DNA from: Rhizobium sp. Q54
Lineage (GTDB): Bacteria > Pseudomonadota > Alphaproteobacteria > Rhizobiales > Xanthobacteraceae
Reading direction: 5' to 3'
Length of the DNA stretch: 64,000 nt
Assembly: GCA_945861265.1 (NCBI GenBank)
Contig: CAMAUC010000001.1
Coordinates: 209,789-273,788 of the forward strand
Under the pieces are notes generated by a model. It was not told the DNA's origin. It saw only the letters and a list, made by a program, of their open reading frames with translations, and made no database searches. Made by a program: the position numbers and the translations under genes. Shown piece by piece: positions 1 through 7,499 of the stretch (positions within the stretch are counted from its first letter, which is position 1; every line of letters starts with the position of its first letter).

Positions 1-749
1 AGATACATGACCATCACCCGGTCGGACATGAAGCGCACGACATTGAGGTCGTGCGAGATGAAGATGTAGGTCAGGCCGAATTCGGCCTTCAGGTCGAGCA
101 GAAGATTCAGGACCTGCGCCTCGACCGATTTGTCGAGCGCCGAGACCGCCTCGTCGAGGATCAACAGGCGCGGATTGAGCGCCAGGCCGCGCGCGATGTT
201 GACGCGCTGGCGCTGGCCGCCGGAGATTTCGTGCGGATAGCGTCCGGCAAAACGACCCGGTTCCAGGCCAACGCGGTGCAGCAGGTCATGCGCCAAAGTG
301 ATCGACTGCGCGCGCGACGCGCCGTGCACGCGCGGCCCGAAGGCGACCGTGTCCTCGACCGTCAGGCGCGGGTTGAGCGAGGCGTAGCTGTCCTGGAAGA
401 TCATCTGTACTTGCTTGCGAAAGCTGCGGATGTCGAGTTCGGCAGAGCCGACCGCCTCGCCGTCGAACAGCAACTCCCCGGCGTCCGGCTTGATGATCTG
501 CATGATCAATCGCGCCACGGTCGATTTGCCGCAACCGCTCTCGCCGACGATGCCGAGCGTCTCGCCCTTGGCGACGTCGAAGGAGACGCCATCGACCGCG
601 CGCACCACGGCGCCGGCCTTGCTCAAAAAGCCGCCGCGCTTGCCGAAATGCTTGATCAGTCCGCTGACGGCGAGCAGCGGCGTCGCCGGGCCGCCGCGAT
701 CCTCGCCGAGCTCGGGCACATGCGCGGGAAGGCCGATCACCCCGGTCAT
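1..749 (-). CDS. Peptide/opine-type ABC transporter ATP-binding protein (3' end outside window)
   Basis: ATPase subunit energising the importer encoded just upstream in the same operon. About 249 residues are visible. In order they show a Walker A (GESGCGKST), a Q-loop (MIFQDSYASLNPR), the signature ISGGQRQR, Walker B (LLILDE), a D-loop (SALDKS) and the switch histidine (ISHD). The reading frame is still open at base 1, so the C-terminal part, including any oligopeptide-transporter extension, is not seen. The ATG overlaps the stop of the upstream permease gene (ATGA), implying translational coupling. The N-terminal spacing before Walker A (FLSKAGAVVRAVDGVSF) resembles DppF/OppF more than DppD/OppD, so the usual D-then-F gene order may be reversed or a D subunit may be missing. 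The family is certain, the substrate is unknown. Confidence 0.9.
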   Translation of the reverse strand, partial: MTGVIGLPAHVPELGEDRGGPATPLLAVSGLIKHFGKRGGFLSKAGAVVRAVDGVSFDVAKGETLGIVGESGCGKSTVARLIMQIIKPDAGELLFDGEAVGSAELDIRSFRKQVQMIFQDSYASLNPRLTVEDTVAFGPRVHGASRAQSITLAHDLLHRVGLEPGRFAGRYPHEISGGQRQRVNIARGLALNPRLLILDEAVSALDKSVEAQVLNLLLDLKAEFGLTYIFISHDLNVVRFMSDRVMVMY

Positions 750-1633
750 TGCTTGACCTCCATGGCGGAGCGCAGGCCATCGGAAAACAGATTGAATGAG
801 ATCGACACCATGAAGATCATCAAGCCCGGCAAGGCCGCGACCAGCGGCTGGCTGTAGATCGCTGTGCGCAAAGTGTTGAGCATCAGGCCCCATTCGGCTT
901 CCGGCGGCTTCACGCCGAGGCCGAGGAACGACAGGCCGGCGGCGAGGATCATCGACACGCTGATGAGACTGGTCGAAAAAACGAAAATCGGGCCGAGCAC
1001 ATTGCCCAGCACGTGCATGCGCACGATGGTGAAGGCCCCCGCTCCCGACACCCTTGCCGCCTCGACATAGTCCCGCGTGCGGATCTGCGTCGTCACCGCT
1101 TCGGCGACGCGCGCGATCTGCGGCACGAAAACGATCGTCAGCGACACGATCGAATTGAGGATGCCGGCCCCGAGCGCGCCCGACAGCGCAATGGCCAGCA
1201 GCACCGAGGGAAATGCGAAGAACACGTCGATGATGCGCATCAGCAGCGTGTTGATCCAGCCGCCGACATAGCCGGCGAAAATGCCGATGCTGGAGCCGAC
1301 GACAAAGGCGCACAAGACCGGCAGCACGCCCATGAAGATCGACAGCCGGCCGCCATAGATCAGGCGGGTCAGCATATCGCGGCCGAGTTCGTCGCCGCCG
1401 AGCGGATAGCCGGGAAAACCGATCGGCTTCAGCCGGCGCAGCATCGATCCTTTGAACGGATCGGCGGGGGCGATGTAGGGCGCGAAGATCGCCGCCAGCA
1501 CGATGACGAGGATGACCGCCAGCGCTGTCATCGCCACTTTGTCCTTGATCAGCCGCGACCAGACGCTGGCCCAATAGCCCTTGCCGGCCTGGGCCAGCAC
1601 GACAACGGGAGGCGAGTCGGCGATCGCGGACAT
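746..1633 (-). CDS. ABC transporter permease, DppC/OppC type
   Basis: Inner-membrane permease of a peptide/nickel/opine-family ABC importer, 295 residues, the usual length for DppC. The N-terminus has the OppC-type pattern: a short cytoplasmic segment, a first membrane helix near residues 33-53, then the periplasmic stretch PADPFKGSMLRRLKPIG and the motif LGGDELGRDMLTRLIYGGR typical of DppC. The EAA coupling loop (EAARVSGAGAFTIVRMHVL) lies near residues 190-210. It sits between the DppB-like gene, whose stop is 4 bases upstream of this start, and the ATPase gene, which it overlaps by 4 bases. Substrate cannot be read from the sequence. Confidence 0.93.
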   Translation of the reverse strand: MSAIADSPPVVVLAQAGKGYWASVWSRLIKDKVAMTALAVILVIVLAAIFAPYIAPADPFKGSMLRRLKPIGFPGYPLGGDELGRDMLTRLIYGGRLSIFMGVLPVLCAFVVGSSIGIFAGYVGGWINTLLMRIIDVFFAFPSVLLAIALSGALGAGILNSIVSLTIVFVPQIARVAEAVTTQIRTRDYVEAARVSGAGAFTIVRMHVLGNVLGPIFVFSTSLISVSMILAAGLSFLGLGVKPPEAEWGLMLNTLRTAIYSQPLVAALPGLMIFMVSISFNLFSDGLRSAMEVKQ

Positions 1634-1637
1634 GGCG

Positions 1638-2591
1638 CTAGCCCCGCTGGATGCGCGGATCGAGCGCGGTTTGCAAAACGTCGACGATCAGGTTCAGCAC
1701 GACGAAAAACATGGCCAGCACCAGAATCGTGCCTTGCAGCAGCGGCAGGTCGCGCTGGAAAATCGCGGCGTTCAAAAGGAAGCCGGTGCCGGGCCAGGAG
1801 AACACAGTCTCGATCAGGATCGATCCGCCGAGCAGATAGCCGAGTTGCAGGCCCATCACCGCGAGCGCCGTCGGCGCCGCGTTGCGCACGACGTGCTTGA
1901 ATACGCCCCACTCGCTCAATCCCTTGGCGCGCAGCGCCTGGACGAATTCCTGCGCGAGAATATCGGCAACCAAAGCCCGCACGGTCCGCGCGATGATACC
2001 CATTGGAATGACCGACATCGTGATCGCCGGCAGAATGATATAGCGCAAATGCTCGGCGTCGGGCCGCCAGTGGTCGGAACCGCCAGGGCCGGCGCCGGTC
2101 GCCGGCAGCCAATTCAACTGCACCGAAAAGACGATGACCAGCACCATGCCGAGCCAGTAATGCGGCACGCTGACGCCGAACACCGACAGCGCGGAAGCGG
2201 CCTTGTCGAGCGGCGAGTTGCGGAAGTAACCGGCGACGAAGCCGAACAGCGAGCCGAAGGTGAAACCGATGAGCGTCGCAACGGCGGCGAGGATCAGCGA
2301 ATTGACCACCGCGCGGCTGACTTCCGACAGCACGGGGCGGCCGCTGGCGATGGAGTTGCCAAGATCGGCGTGCAGAACCTTCCACAGCCACAGACCGTAT
2401 TGCACGATCAGCGGCCGGTCGAAGCCGTAGATCGCGCGCATCTGCGCCTGCTGTTCGGCGGTGGCGTCGATCGGCAGCACCGAGGTCAGCGGATCGCCGG
2501 GCGCCAGATGCACCAGGAGGAAGCAGACGACGCTGACGCCGAGCGCGACCGGCGTGACGTAGATGATGCGTTTGACGATGTAGCCCAGCAT
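1638..2591 (-). CDS. ABC transporter permease, DppB/OppB type
   Basis: Second inner-membrane permease of the same importer, 317 residues. It starts with MLGYIVKRIIYVTPVALGVS, the typical DppB N-terminal helix, followed by FLLVHLAPGDP, the conserved DppB motif. Six predicted membrane segments and an EAA-type loop (QALRAKGLSEWGVFKHVVRN) near residues 215-235 fit the family. The gene lies 69 bases downstream of the binding-protein gene, with a GC-rich stem-loop between them, and 4 bases before the DppC-like gene. DppB and DppC form the heterodimeric pore in characterised relatives. Confidence 0.93.
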   Translation of the reverse strand: MLGYIVKRIIYVTPVALGVSVVCFLLVHLAPGDPLTSVLPIDATAEQQAQMRAIYGFDRPLIVQYGLWLWKVLHADLGNSIASGRPVLSEVSRAVVNSLILAAVATLIGFTFGSLFGFVAGYFRNSPLDKAASALSVFGVSVPHYWLGMVLVIVFSVQLNWLPATGAGPGGSDHWRPDAEHLRYIILPAITMSVIPMGIIARTVRALVADILAQEFVQALRAKGLSEWGVFKHVVRNAAPTALAVMGLQLGYLLGGSILIETVFSWPGTGFLLNAAIFQRDLPLLQGTILVLAMFFVVLNLIVDVLQTALDPRIQRG

Positions 2592-2623
2592 GCGGCTAGT
2601 CCTTCGGCATCAACTGGAGAGGG

Positions 2624-2643
2624 GCCGGCGGCGAACCGCCGGC
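2624..2643 (-). terminator. Stem-loop after the binding-protein gene (attenuator-like)
   Basis: Perfect 8-bp stem (GCCGGCGG/CCGCCGGC) with a 4-base loop, in the gap between the binding-protein stop and the DppB-like start. No long T tract follows on the minus strand, so it is more likely an mRNA-stabilising or partial-termination element that keeps binding-protein expression above that of the membrane subunits than a full terminator. Confidence 0.5.
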
Positions 2644-2660
2644 TCCCGTGTTTCCGCGGT

Positions 2661-4271
2661 CTACTTCGCCATCGTGATCGGCGAGAAGTCCTGGAACCAG
2701 TTCTTGGCCTGCACGAAGCCCTGCACCTTCGGGCTGAGCGCGCGCGCGTTGACATCATGCGTGACCATCAGGAACAGCGCGTCGTCGACATACTTCTCGT
2801 GCACCTTCTGGAGAACGGCGAGCTGCTCCTTCGGATCGAAGGTGTTGCGCACCGCGTCCAGCAGCTTGTCCATTTCGGGATCGCAATAGTGGCCCCAGTT
2901 GGTGCCCGTCGGCGCTTTCAAATTGCACTGGAGATGGCGGATGAAGCCGGTGAACGGGTCCTGGATGAAGTAGGAGAAGTTGATGCTCGAGGCGCCCTTG
3001 GCGTTCGGATCGAGCGCGCCGGCGCGCCAGAGATTGATCACCTGGTTCCATTCGACGACTTCGAACTCGACCTTGATGCCGACCTCGGCGAGGTTCTGCT
3101 GGATCAGTTCGTTCATCGGCAGCGGCTGCATCTGTCCCGAGCCCGACGGCGAGATGATCGCCTTCACCGTCAGCGGCTTGTCCTTGCTGTAGCCGGCTTC
3201 GGCGAGCAGCTTCTTGGCCTCGGCGATGTCGGTCTTCACCTTGAACTTCGGATTGCCGAACCACTGGTGACCCGGCGGCATGAAGCCTTCGGCCGGGATC
3301 ATCAAGCCGGCGAGCAGTTCCTTCATGCCTTCGCGGTCGATGGCCAGATTGGCGGCCTTGCGCACGCGGATGTCGTTCCAGGGCGAGCCCGGCGCGCGCG
3401 ACAGATGCCACGTCCAGTTATGCGGATAGGCATTGATGATGATCGGAAAACCCGCGGCCTTCAGCGAGGCGACCGCGTCCGGCGCCGGCGCTTCGATCCA
3501 GTCCACCTGCCCCGAGCGCAACGCGGCGACGCGCGCATTGGCTTCCGGCAGCGGCAACAGTACCAGCTTGTCGAGCTTCGGGACGCGCGCCTTGTCCCAG
3601 TAATCCTTGAACGGCACCATCTCGGCGCGTTCGCGCGGCACGAATAGCGTAAGCTTCCACGGTCCGGTGCCGGATGGCGTCTTGGCGAATTCGTCCCAGT
3701 TCTTACCGACCTTTTCAAACTGCGCCGGCGACGACATCATGATCCAGGCAAGCTGGTACGGCAAAGTCGCGTCCGGCGACTTGGTCACGATTTCGACGGT
3801 GTATTTGTCGATCGTCTTGTAGGTGGCGACCGCGGGGATGCGCGATTTGCCCTGCGCCGACTGGCGCTTGTCGAATTGCGGCGCGTCTATCTTAAGCAGC
3901 TTGTCGAAATTCCAGACGACCGCGTCGGCGTCGAATTCCGAACCGTCGTGGAATTTCACGCCTTGGCGCAGCTTGAACACCCAGCGCGTCTTGGTCGCAT
4001 CGGCGGGATCGACGCCGTAGCTTTCGGCAAGGCCGGGCACCAGATCGGACGGCTTGGTCGCGCTCGACAGGTCCCAGTTGATGAGGCCGTCATAGACCGT
4101 ATAGCCCATGAAGCGCATGCCTTCGCCGCCCTGGTCGGTCTGGCCGGTGGTGAGCGGAATGTCAGACGCGGTCATACCGATGCGCAAAGTCCCTTGCGCG
4201 AAAACGGTCGACGACACGGCAAGTAGCAAGCCGACGCCGAGAACGGTGGATTTTTTCAAGAAACTCGACAT
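2661..4271 (-). CDS. ABC transporter substrate-binding protein, family 5 (DppA/OppA type)
   Basis: Periplasmic receptor for the downstream permeases, 536 residues, normal for solute-binding family 5. It begins MSSFLKKSTVLGVGLLLAVS and has a Sec signal peptide ending at about VFAQG (cleavage near residue 26). The mature part shows family features: GLAESYGVDPADATKTRWVFKLRQ (split here as the conserved L-A-x-S / W-x-F-x-L-R-x-G-V-K-F-HDG pattern), KFHDGSEFDADAVVWNFDKL, and FMPPGHQWF in the central lobe. It is the first gene of the minus-strand operon. No ligand can be assigned; family 5 receptors bind peptides, opines, nickel chelates or sugars. Confidence 0.92.
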   Translation of the reverse strand: MSSFLKKSTVLGVGLLLAVSSTVFAQGTLRIGMTASDIPLTTGQTDQGGEGMRFMGYTVYDGLINWDLSSATKPSDLVPGLAESYGVDPADATKTRWVFKLRQGVKFHDGSEFDADAVVWNFDKLLKIDAPQFDKRQSAQGKSRIPAVATYKTIDKYTVEIVTKSPDATLPYQLAWIMMSSPAQFEKVGKNWDEFAKTPSGTGPWKLTLFVPRERAEMVPFKDYWDKARVPKLDKLVLLPLPEANARVAALRSGQVDWIEAPAPDAVASLKAAGFPIIINAYPHNWTWHLSRAPGSPWNDIRVRKAANLAIDREGMKELLAGLMIPAEGFMPPGHQWFGNPKFKVKTDIAEAKKLLAEAGYSKDKPLTVKAIISPSGSGQMQPLPMNELIQQNLAEVGIKVEFEVVEWNQVINLWRAGALDPNAKGASSINFSYFIQDPFTGFIRHLQCNLKAPTGTNWGHYCDPEMDKLLDAVRNTFDPKEQLAVLQKVHEKYVDDALFLMVTHDVNARALSPKVQGFVQAKNWFQDFSPITMAK

Positions 4272-4605
4272 TTGCGGTCACCCCAAGGTTTCGTTGCCTT
4301 GAATTCAGCAATTGCCGTGCCAAAAAATAACTGCGCTAAATCAACGATATAAACGAGCCCCGGGAACTGGTTTTGTTTGCGTGCCTATGATTTAGGCGGA
4401 CCCAGATGCACATTTTTCAATGGGCCAGCCGTAGCCTAAAGGAGCCAGCCGTGGCGCAGCGGCTGCCAAGCCGACGAAGAATGCGCCGGCATCGCGCAGA
4501 AATCCCCGCCACCGACGCGCTGCCGGCGAACTCGACAATGTCTTCACGCCCGTTAAAACTCGCGCGCACCGTCCGCGCCCACCGCGGTAAACCGGGATCC
4601 AGTTC
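4272..4605. other. Divergent intergenic region, 334 bp
   Basis: Separates the minus-strand ABC operon from the plus-strand racemase-like gene, so it must hold both promoters. The first 110 bases next to the binding-protein gene are AT-richer than the surroundings. I see no convincing gene, strong palindrome or recognisable -35/-10 pair. Confidence 0.4.
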
Positions 4606-5250
4606 ATGCGCGTACTGCTGCTCAATGCCAATACCAATCCGGCGATGACCGAGCATGTCGTTGGCGCGGCGCGTGCGCTGGCGCCGGACATCGAATTTAC
4701 CGGCGCCACCGGCCGCTTTGGCTCGGCCCATATCGGCACGCGCGCGACTTACGCCGTCGCCGCGCATGCGGCGATTGACTGCTACGAGGCGCAAACCGAA
4801 CGATACGACGCTGTCATCCTCGCCTGCTTTGGCGATCCGGGTTTAAGCGCGCTTCAGGAAATCGCCGATGTGCCGGTGTTCGGACTTGCCGAAGCGGCCT
4901 GCCGCGCGGCGGCGCAACAGCGGCAGCGTTTCTCCATCGTCACCGGCGGCGAGCGCTGGATTACGATGCTGCGCGACTATCTGATGCCGCTCGGTCTGAC
5001 AGAGCATCTCGCATCGATTCGCACCGTCGAACCGACGGGCTCGCAAATTCTGGCCGATCCGCAAGGCAGCCTCGATAAACTGGCGCAGGCCTGCCGGCTG
5101 GCCGCGGACGAAGACGGCGCGAAAAGCATCATTCTCGGCGGCGCCGGACTGGTCGGATTGGCCGGGCGCGTTGCCGCCAATGTGCCGGTGCCAGTGATCG
5201 ATTGCCTGGAACCGGCGATCGCCGCCGTTCGCGCGCTGCGCCGCGATTAG
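4606..5250 (+). CDS. Asp/Glu/hydantoin racemase family protein
   Basis: 214 residues, of the aspartate/glutamate/hydantoin racemase superfamily. The N-terminus MRVLLLNANTNPAMTEHVV is the family pattern. Two cysteines sit where the catalytic pair lies in the family: one in VILACFGDPGLSALQE (about residue 76) and one in VPVIDCLEPAIAAVRAL (about residue 205); a further conserved block is IILGGAGLVGL. Members racemise hydantoins or amino acids, or isomerise maleate by a two-cysteine mechanism. It stands alone between a divergent ABC operon and a convergent lyase gene (13-base gap), so its partner pathway is uncertain. The ribosome site before the ATG is weak (GGGA). Confidence 0.8.
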   Translation: MRVLLLNANTNPAMTEHVVGAARALAPDIEFTGATGRFGSAHIGTRATYAVAAHAAIDCYEAQTERYDAVILACFGDPGLSALQEIADVPVFGLAEAACRAAAQQRQRFSIVTGGERWITMLRDYLMPLGLTEHLASIRTVEPTGSQILADPQGSLDKLAQACRLAADEDGAKSIILGGAGLVGLAGRVAANVPVPVIDCLEPAIAAVRALRRD

Positions 5251-5263
5251 CACGCCAAGGCCA

Positions 5264-6610
5264 TCAACCTCCGGCGGCGATGGCCCGATCCACCATTTTG
5301 CCCGAGAGCCCAAGATAATTGGCCGGATCGCAATGGCGGCGGATCGCTTCGACGCCCCCCAGCGCCTCGACGATTTCGGGAACGGCGCCGAGGATGTCGG
5401 CGAGATTGCCGTCACCCTCGATCGCCTCGCGGCAGGCGGCATAAACAACATCGTGCGCGTGCTGACGGCCGAGCTTCGGCGCCGCCGCCATCATCACGGC
5501 TTCCGCCACGATCAGGCCGCGCGTAAGCCCGAGATTATCCAGCATTCTCTTTTCATGCACCACAAGGCCGGCCAGCATGAATTTCGCATTGGCCAACGAC
5601 GCGCCGGCGAGCAGAAAACTCTCCGGCAGCGAGGCCCATTCGAGATGCCACGGACCGGTGGCGCGCTCGAAGTCATGGATCATCGCATCCAGCATGGTGG
5701 CGACATGCTGGCGCACGGCCTTGGCCGCCGCGAGCATCAGTTCGCTGGAGATCGGATTGCGCTTTTGCGGCATGGTCGACGACGCACCGCGGCCGTGTAC
5801 GAATGGCTCCGACACTTCGCCAAATTCGGTCGCCGACATCAACATCACATCGGTAGCGATTTTGCCGAGCGTGCCGGTAATCAGCCCAAGCAACGTGACT
5901 GCTTCCGCCAGGCCATCACGGGCGACGTGCCAGGTAATGGCAGGCTGGCCAAGCCCGAGTTCCTCGCAAAACAGTTGCTGCATCTCCAGTCCGCGCTCGC
6001 CAACCGAGGCCAGCGTGCCCGCGGCGCCGGCGAACTCGCCGACCAGAACGCGCGGTTTGACCTGCGCGACGCGCTCGATGTGGCGATCGACCGACGACAG
6101 CCACACCGCCGCCTTGTAGCCGAAGGTGATCGGCAGCGCCTGCTGAAGATGGGTGCGGCCCGCCATCGGCGTATCGCGATGACGTTTCGCCATCGCCGCC
6201 AAAATATCGCGAAGCTCCCTGAGGTCGCGTTCGACGATTGCCAGCGCCGCACGCACCTGAAGCACATTGGCGGTATCCATGATGTCCTGGGTGGTAGCGC
6301 CCCAGTGTACATATCGCCCGGCTTCACCAGCGGCCGCGGCCAGTTGATGCACCAGCGGCAGGATCGGATAACCGACGATATCCGTCTCCTGCTTGAGCTT
6401 GTCGAAATCAAGCTTGATGCCTTTCGACGCCGCCTCGATGGCGATGGCGGCCTCCTTCGGGATCACGCCCATACGTGCCTGCGCGCGGGCGAGCGCCACT
6501 TCGGCCTCGATATAGTACCCGACCAGCGCCTCGTCGCCGAAAATGGCGCGCATCTCCACCGTGCCAAACATGTCGCGAAATAACGCGGAATCGAAAACCG
6601 TGCTGCCCAA
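5264..6610 (-). CDS. Fumarase/aspartase superfamily lyase (adenylosuccinate lyase / carboxymuconate cycloisomerase-like)
   Basis: A lyase that would add or remove a group by beta-elimination, releasing fumarate-like products. The superfamily signature SSTMPQKRNPISSE is present at about residue 275, and TTQDIMDTANVLQVR and TPMAGRTHLQQALP supply the other two conserved regions. Length (448) suits PurB/PcaB relatives. The N-terminus FDSALFRDMFGTVEMR is typical of the PcaB-like group, so this is not the housekeeping purB. I chose a TTG start because an AGAGGAGG ribosome site lies 5 bases before it; an in-frame ATG 21 bases upstream (6631) has no such site. It is last in the minus-strand set with the SDR and ThDP enzyme, suggesting a catabolic role. 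Confidence 0.82.
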   Translation of the reverse strand: MGSTVFDSALFRDMFGTVEMRAIFGDEALVGYYIEAEVALARAQARMGVIPKEAAIAIEAASKGIKLDFDKLKQETDIVGYPILPLVHQLAAAAGEAGRYVHWGATTQDIMDTANVLQVRAALAIVERDLRELRDILAAMAKRHRDTPMAGRTHLQQALPITFGYKAAVWLSSVDRHIERVAQVKPRVLVGEFAGAAGTLASVGERGLEMQQLFCEELGLGQPAITWHVARDGLAEAVTLLGLITGTLGKIATDVMLMSATEFGEVSEPFVHGRGASSTMPQKRNPISSELMLAAAKAVRQHVATMLDAMIHDFERATGPWHLEWASLPESFLLAGASLANAKFMLAGLVVHEKRMLDNLGLTRGLIVAEAVMMAAAPKLGRQHAHDVVYAACREAIEGDGNLADILGAVPEIVEALGGVEAIRRHCDPANYLGLSGKMVDRAIAAGG

Positions 6611-6615
6611 CGTAA

Positions 6616-6623
6616 CCTCCTCT
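6616..6623 (-). promoter_or_regulatory. Ribosome binding site deciding the lyase start
   Basis: AGAGGAGG on the minus strand, 5 bases before the TTG at 6610. It lies inside the longer reading frame that begins with ATG at 6631, which favours the TTG start. Confidence 0.55.
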
Positions 6624-6757
6624 GAATTCATTCAAATGCGCGGACGCCGCCGGCGCGGCGTTACCACGATAAGGCTTCGCGGTCGAAAAAATCCGCCGGT
6701 ATCCGCCATCGTCAGCGAGGCGATTATGACGCGCACGCGCCTAGGTGCGGGTCCTCG

Positions 6758-7462
6758 TCAGACGACGAGCGCCCCGCCATCGATATAGACGATCGAGCCG
6801 GTGGCAAAGCCGTTGTTCACAAACGCAAGGATCTGCCCGGCGATGTCCTCGGCGACGCCGACGCGGCCGACCGGCAGGCCGGCGGCGATCTTGGCCAGCA
6901 TTTCCACGCGCGCGGCTTCCGCCATGCCGGCCCGGATCGGCGTATCGATGATGCCGGGCGAGACGCAGTTCACCCGCACCGGCGCCAGTTCGAGCGCGAG
7001 GCTGCGCGCCAGCGACTCGATCGCGCCATTGGCGGCGCCGACGATCGCCGAGTTCGGCCGTGGGCGAACGCTGAGGAAGCCGGAAACCAAAGTCAGCGAG
7101 CCGCCGGCATTGATGCTGGCCGCGCGCGCGACGCGCCAGGCGCCCCAGAACTTGCCTTCCATGGTGGCACGCACGTCGTCCATCGCGACGGTTTTGAATG
7201 GACCCGACTTGAGCTGCGCCGCGGTGACGACGACATGATCGACCGCGCCACAATCGCGGAAAAGAATTTTGACGCTATCGTCATCTGTGACGTCGGCGAC
7301 GATAGCCTTGACGCCGATCCCGTCGGCGGCCGTCTTGAGCTTATCGGGGCTCCGCGAAGCGATGATAACCTCGGCGCCTTGTGCCTTCGCCATTGCCGCG
7401 GTCGCCAGACCGATGCCGGACGATCCACCGACGACGACGATTTTCTTGCCTGCGAGCGACAT
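6758..7462 (-). CDS. SDR family protein lacking the canonical Tyr/Lys
   Basis: 234 residues with a Rossmann fold of the short-chain dehydrogenase/reductase family: nucleotide motif GGSSGIG near residues 11-17, VADVTDDDSV for the adenine contact, and C-terminal SPGIIDTPIRAGM and YIDGGALVV. Where the catalytic YxxxK should lie the sequence reads SAIVGAANGAIESLA, so both Tyr (Val) and Lys (Asn) are replaced. Such degenerate SDRs are known but their chemistry is usually unproven. The ATG at 7462 follows a GGGAGAGGG ribosome site; the GTG 12 bases upstream is part of that site. It lies 37 bases after the ThDP enzyme gene and is probably cotranscribed with it. Confidence 0.82.
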   Translation of the reverse strand: MSLAGKKIVVVGGSSGIGLATAAMAKAQGAEVIIASRSPDKLKTAADGIGVKAIVADVTDDDSVKILFRDCGAVDHVVVTAAQLKSGPFKTVAMDDVRATMEGKFWGAWRVARAASINAGGSLTLVSGFLSVRPRPNSAIVGAANGAIESLARSLALELAPVRVNCVSPGIIDTPIRAGMAEAARVEMLAKIAAGLPVGRVGVAEDIAGQILAFVNNGFATGSIVYIDGGALVV

Positions 7463-7499
7463 GCCCTCTCCCACTTTCTTTTATGTAGCCGGGTTGCGA

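Noticed and set aside
1581..3647. Long plus-strand open frame opposite the ABC permease and receptor genes
   Set aside because: Composition rich in Arg, His, Asp and Gln is typical of the antisense of GC-rich genes; the minus-strand frames have clear family motifs.
4392..4794. Minus-strand open frames upstream of and inside the racemase-like gene
   Set aside because: They overlap the real gene antisense and show no recognisable motif or start signal.
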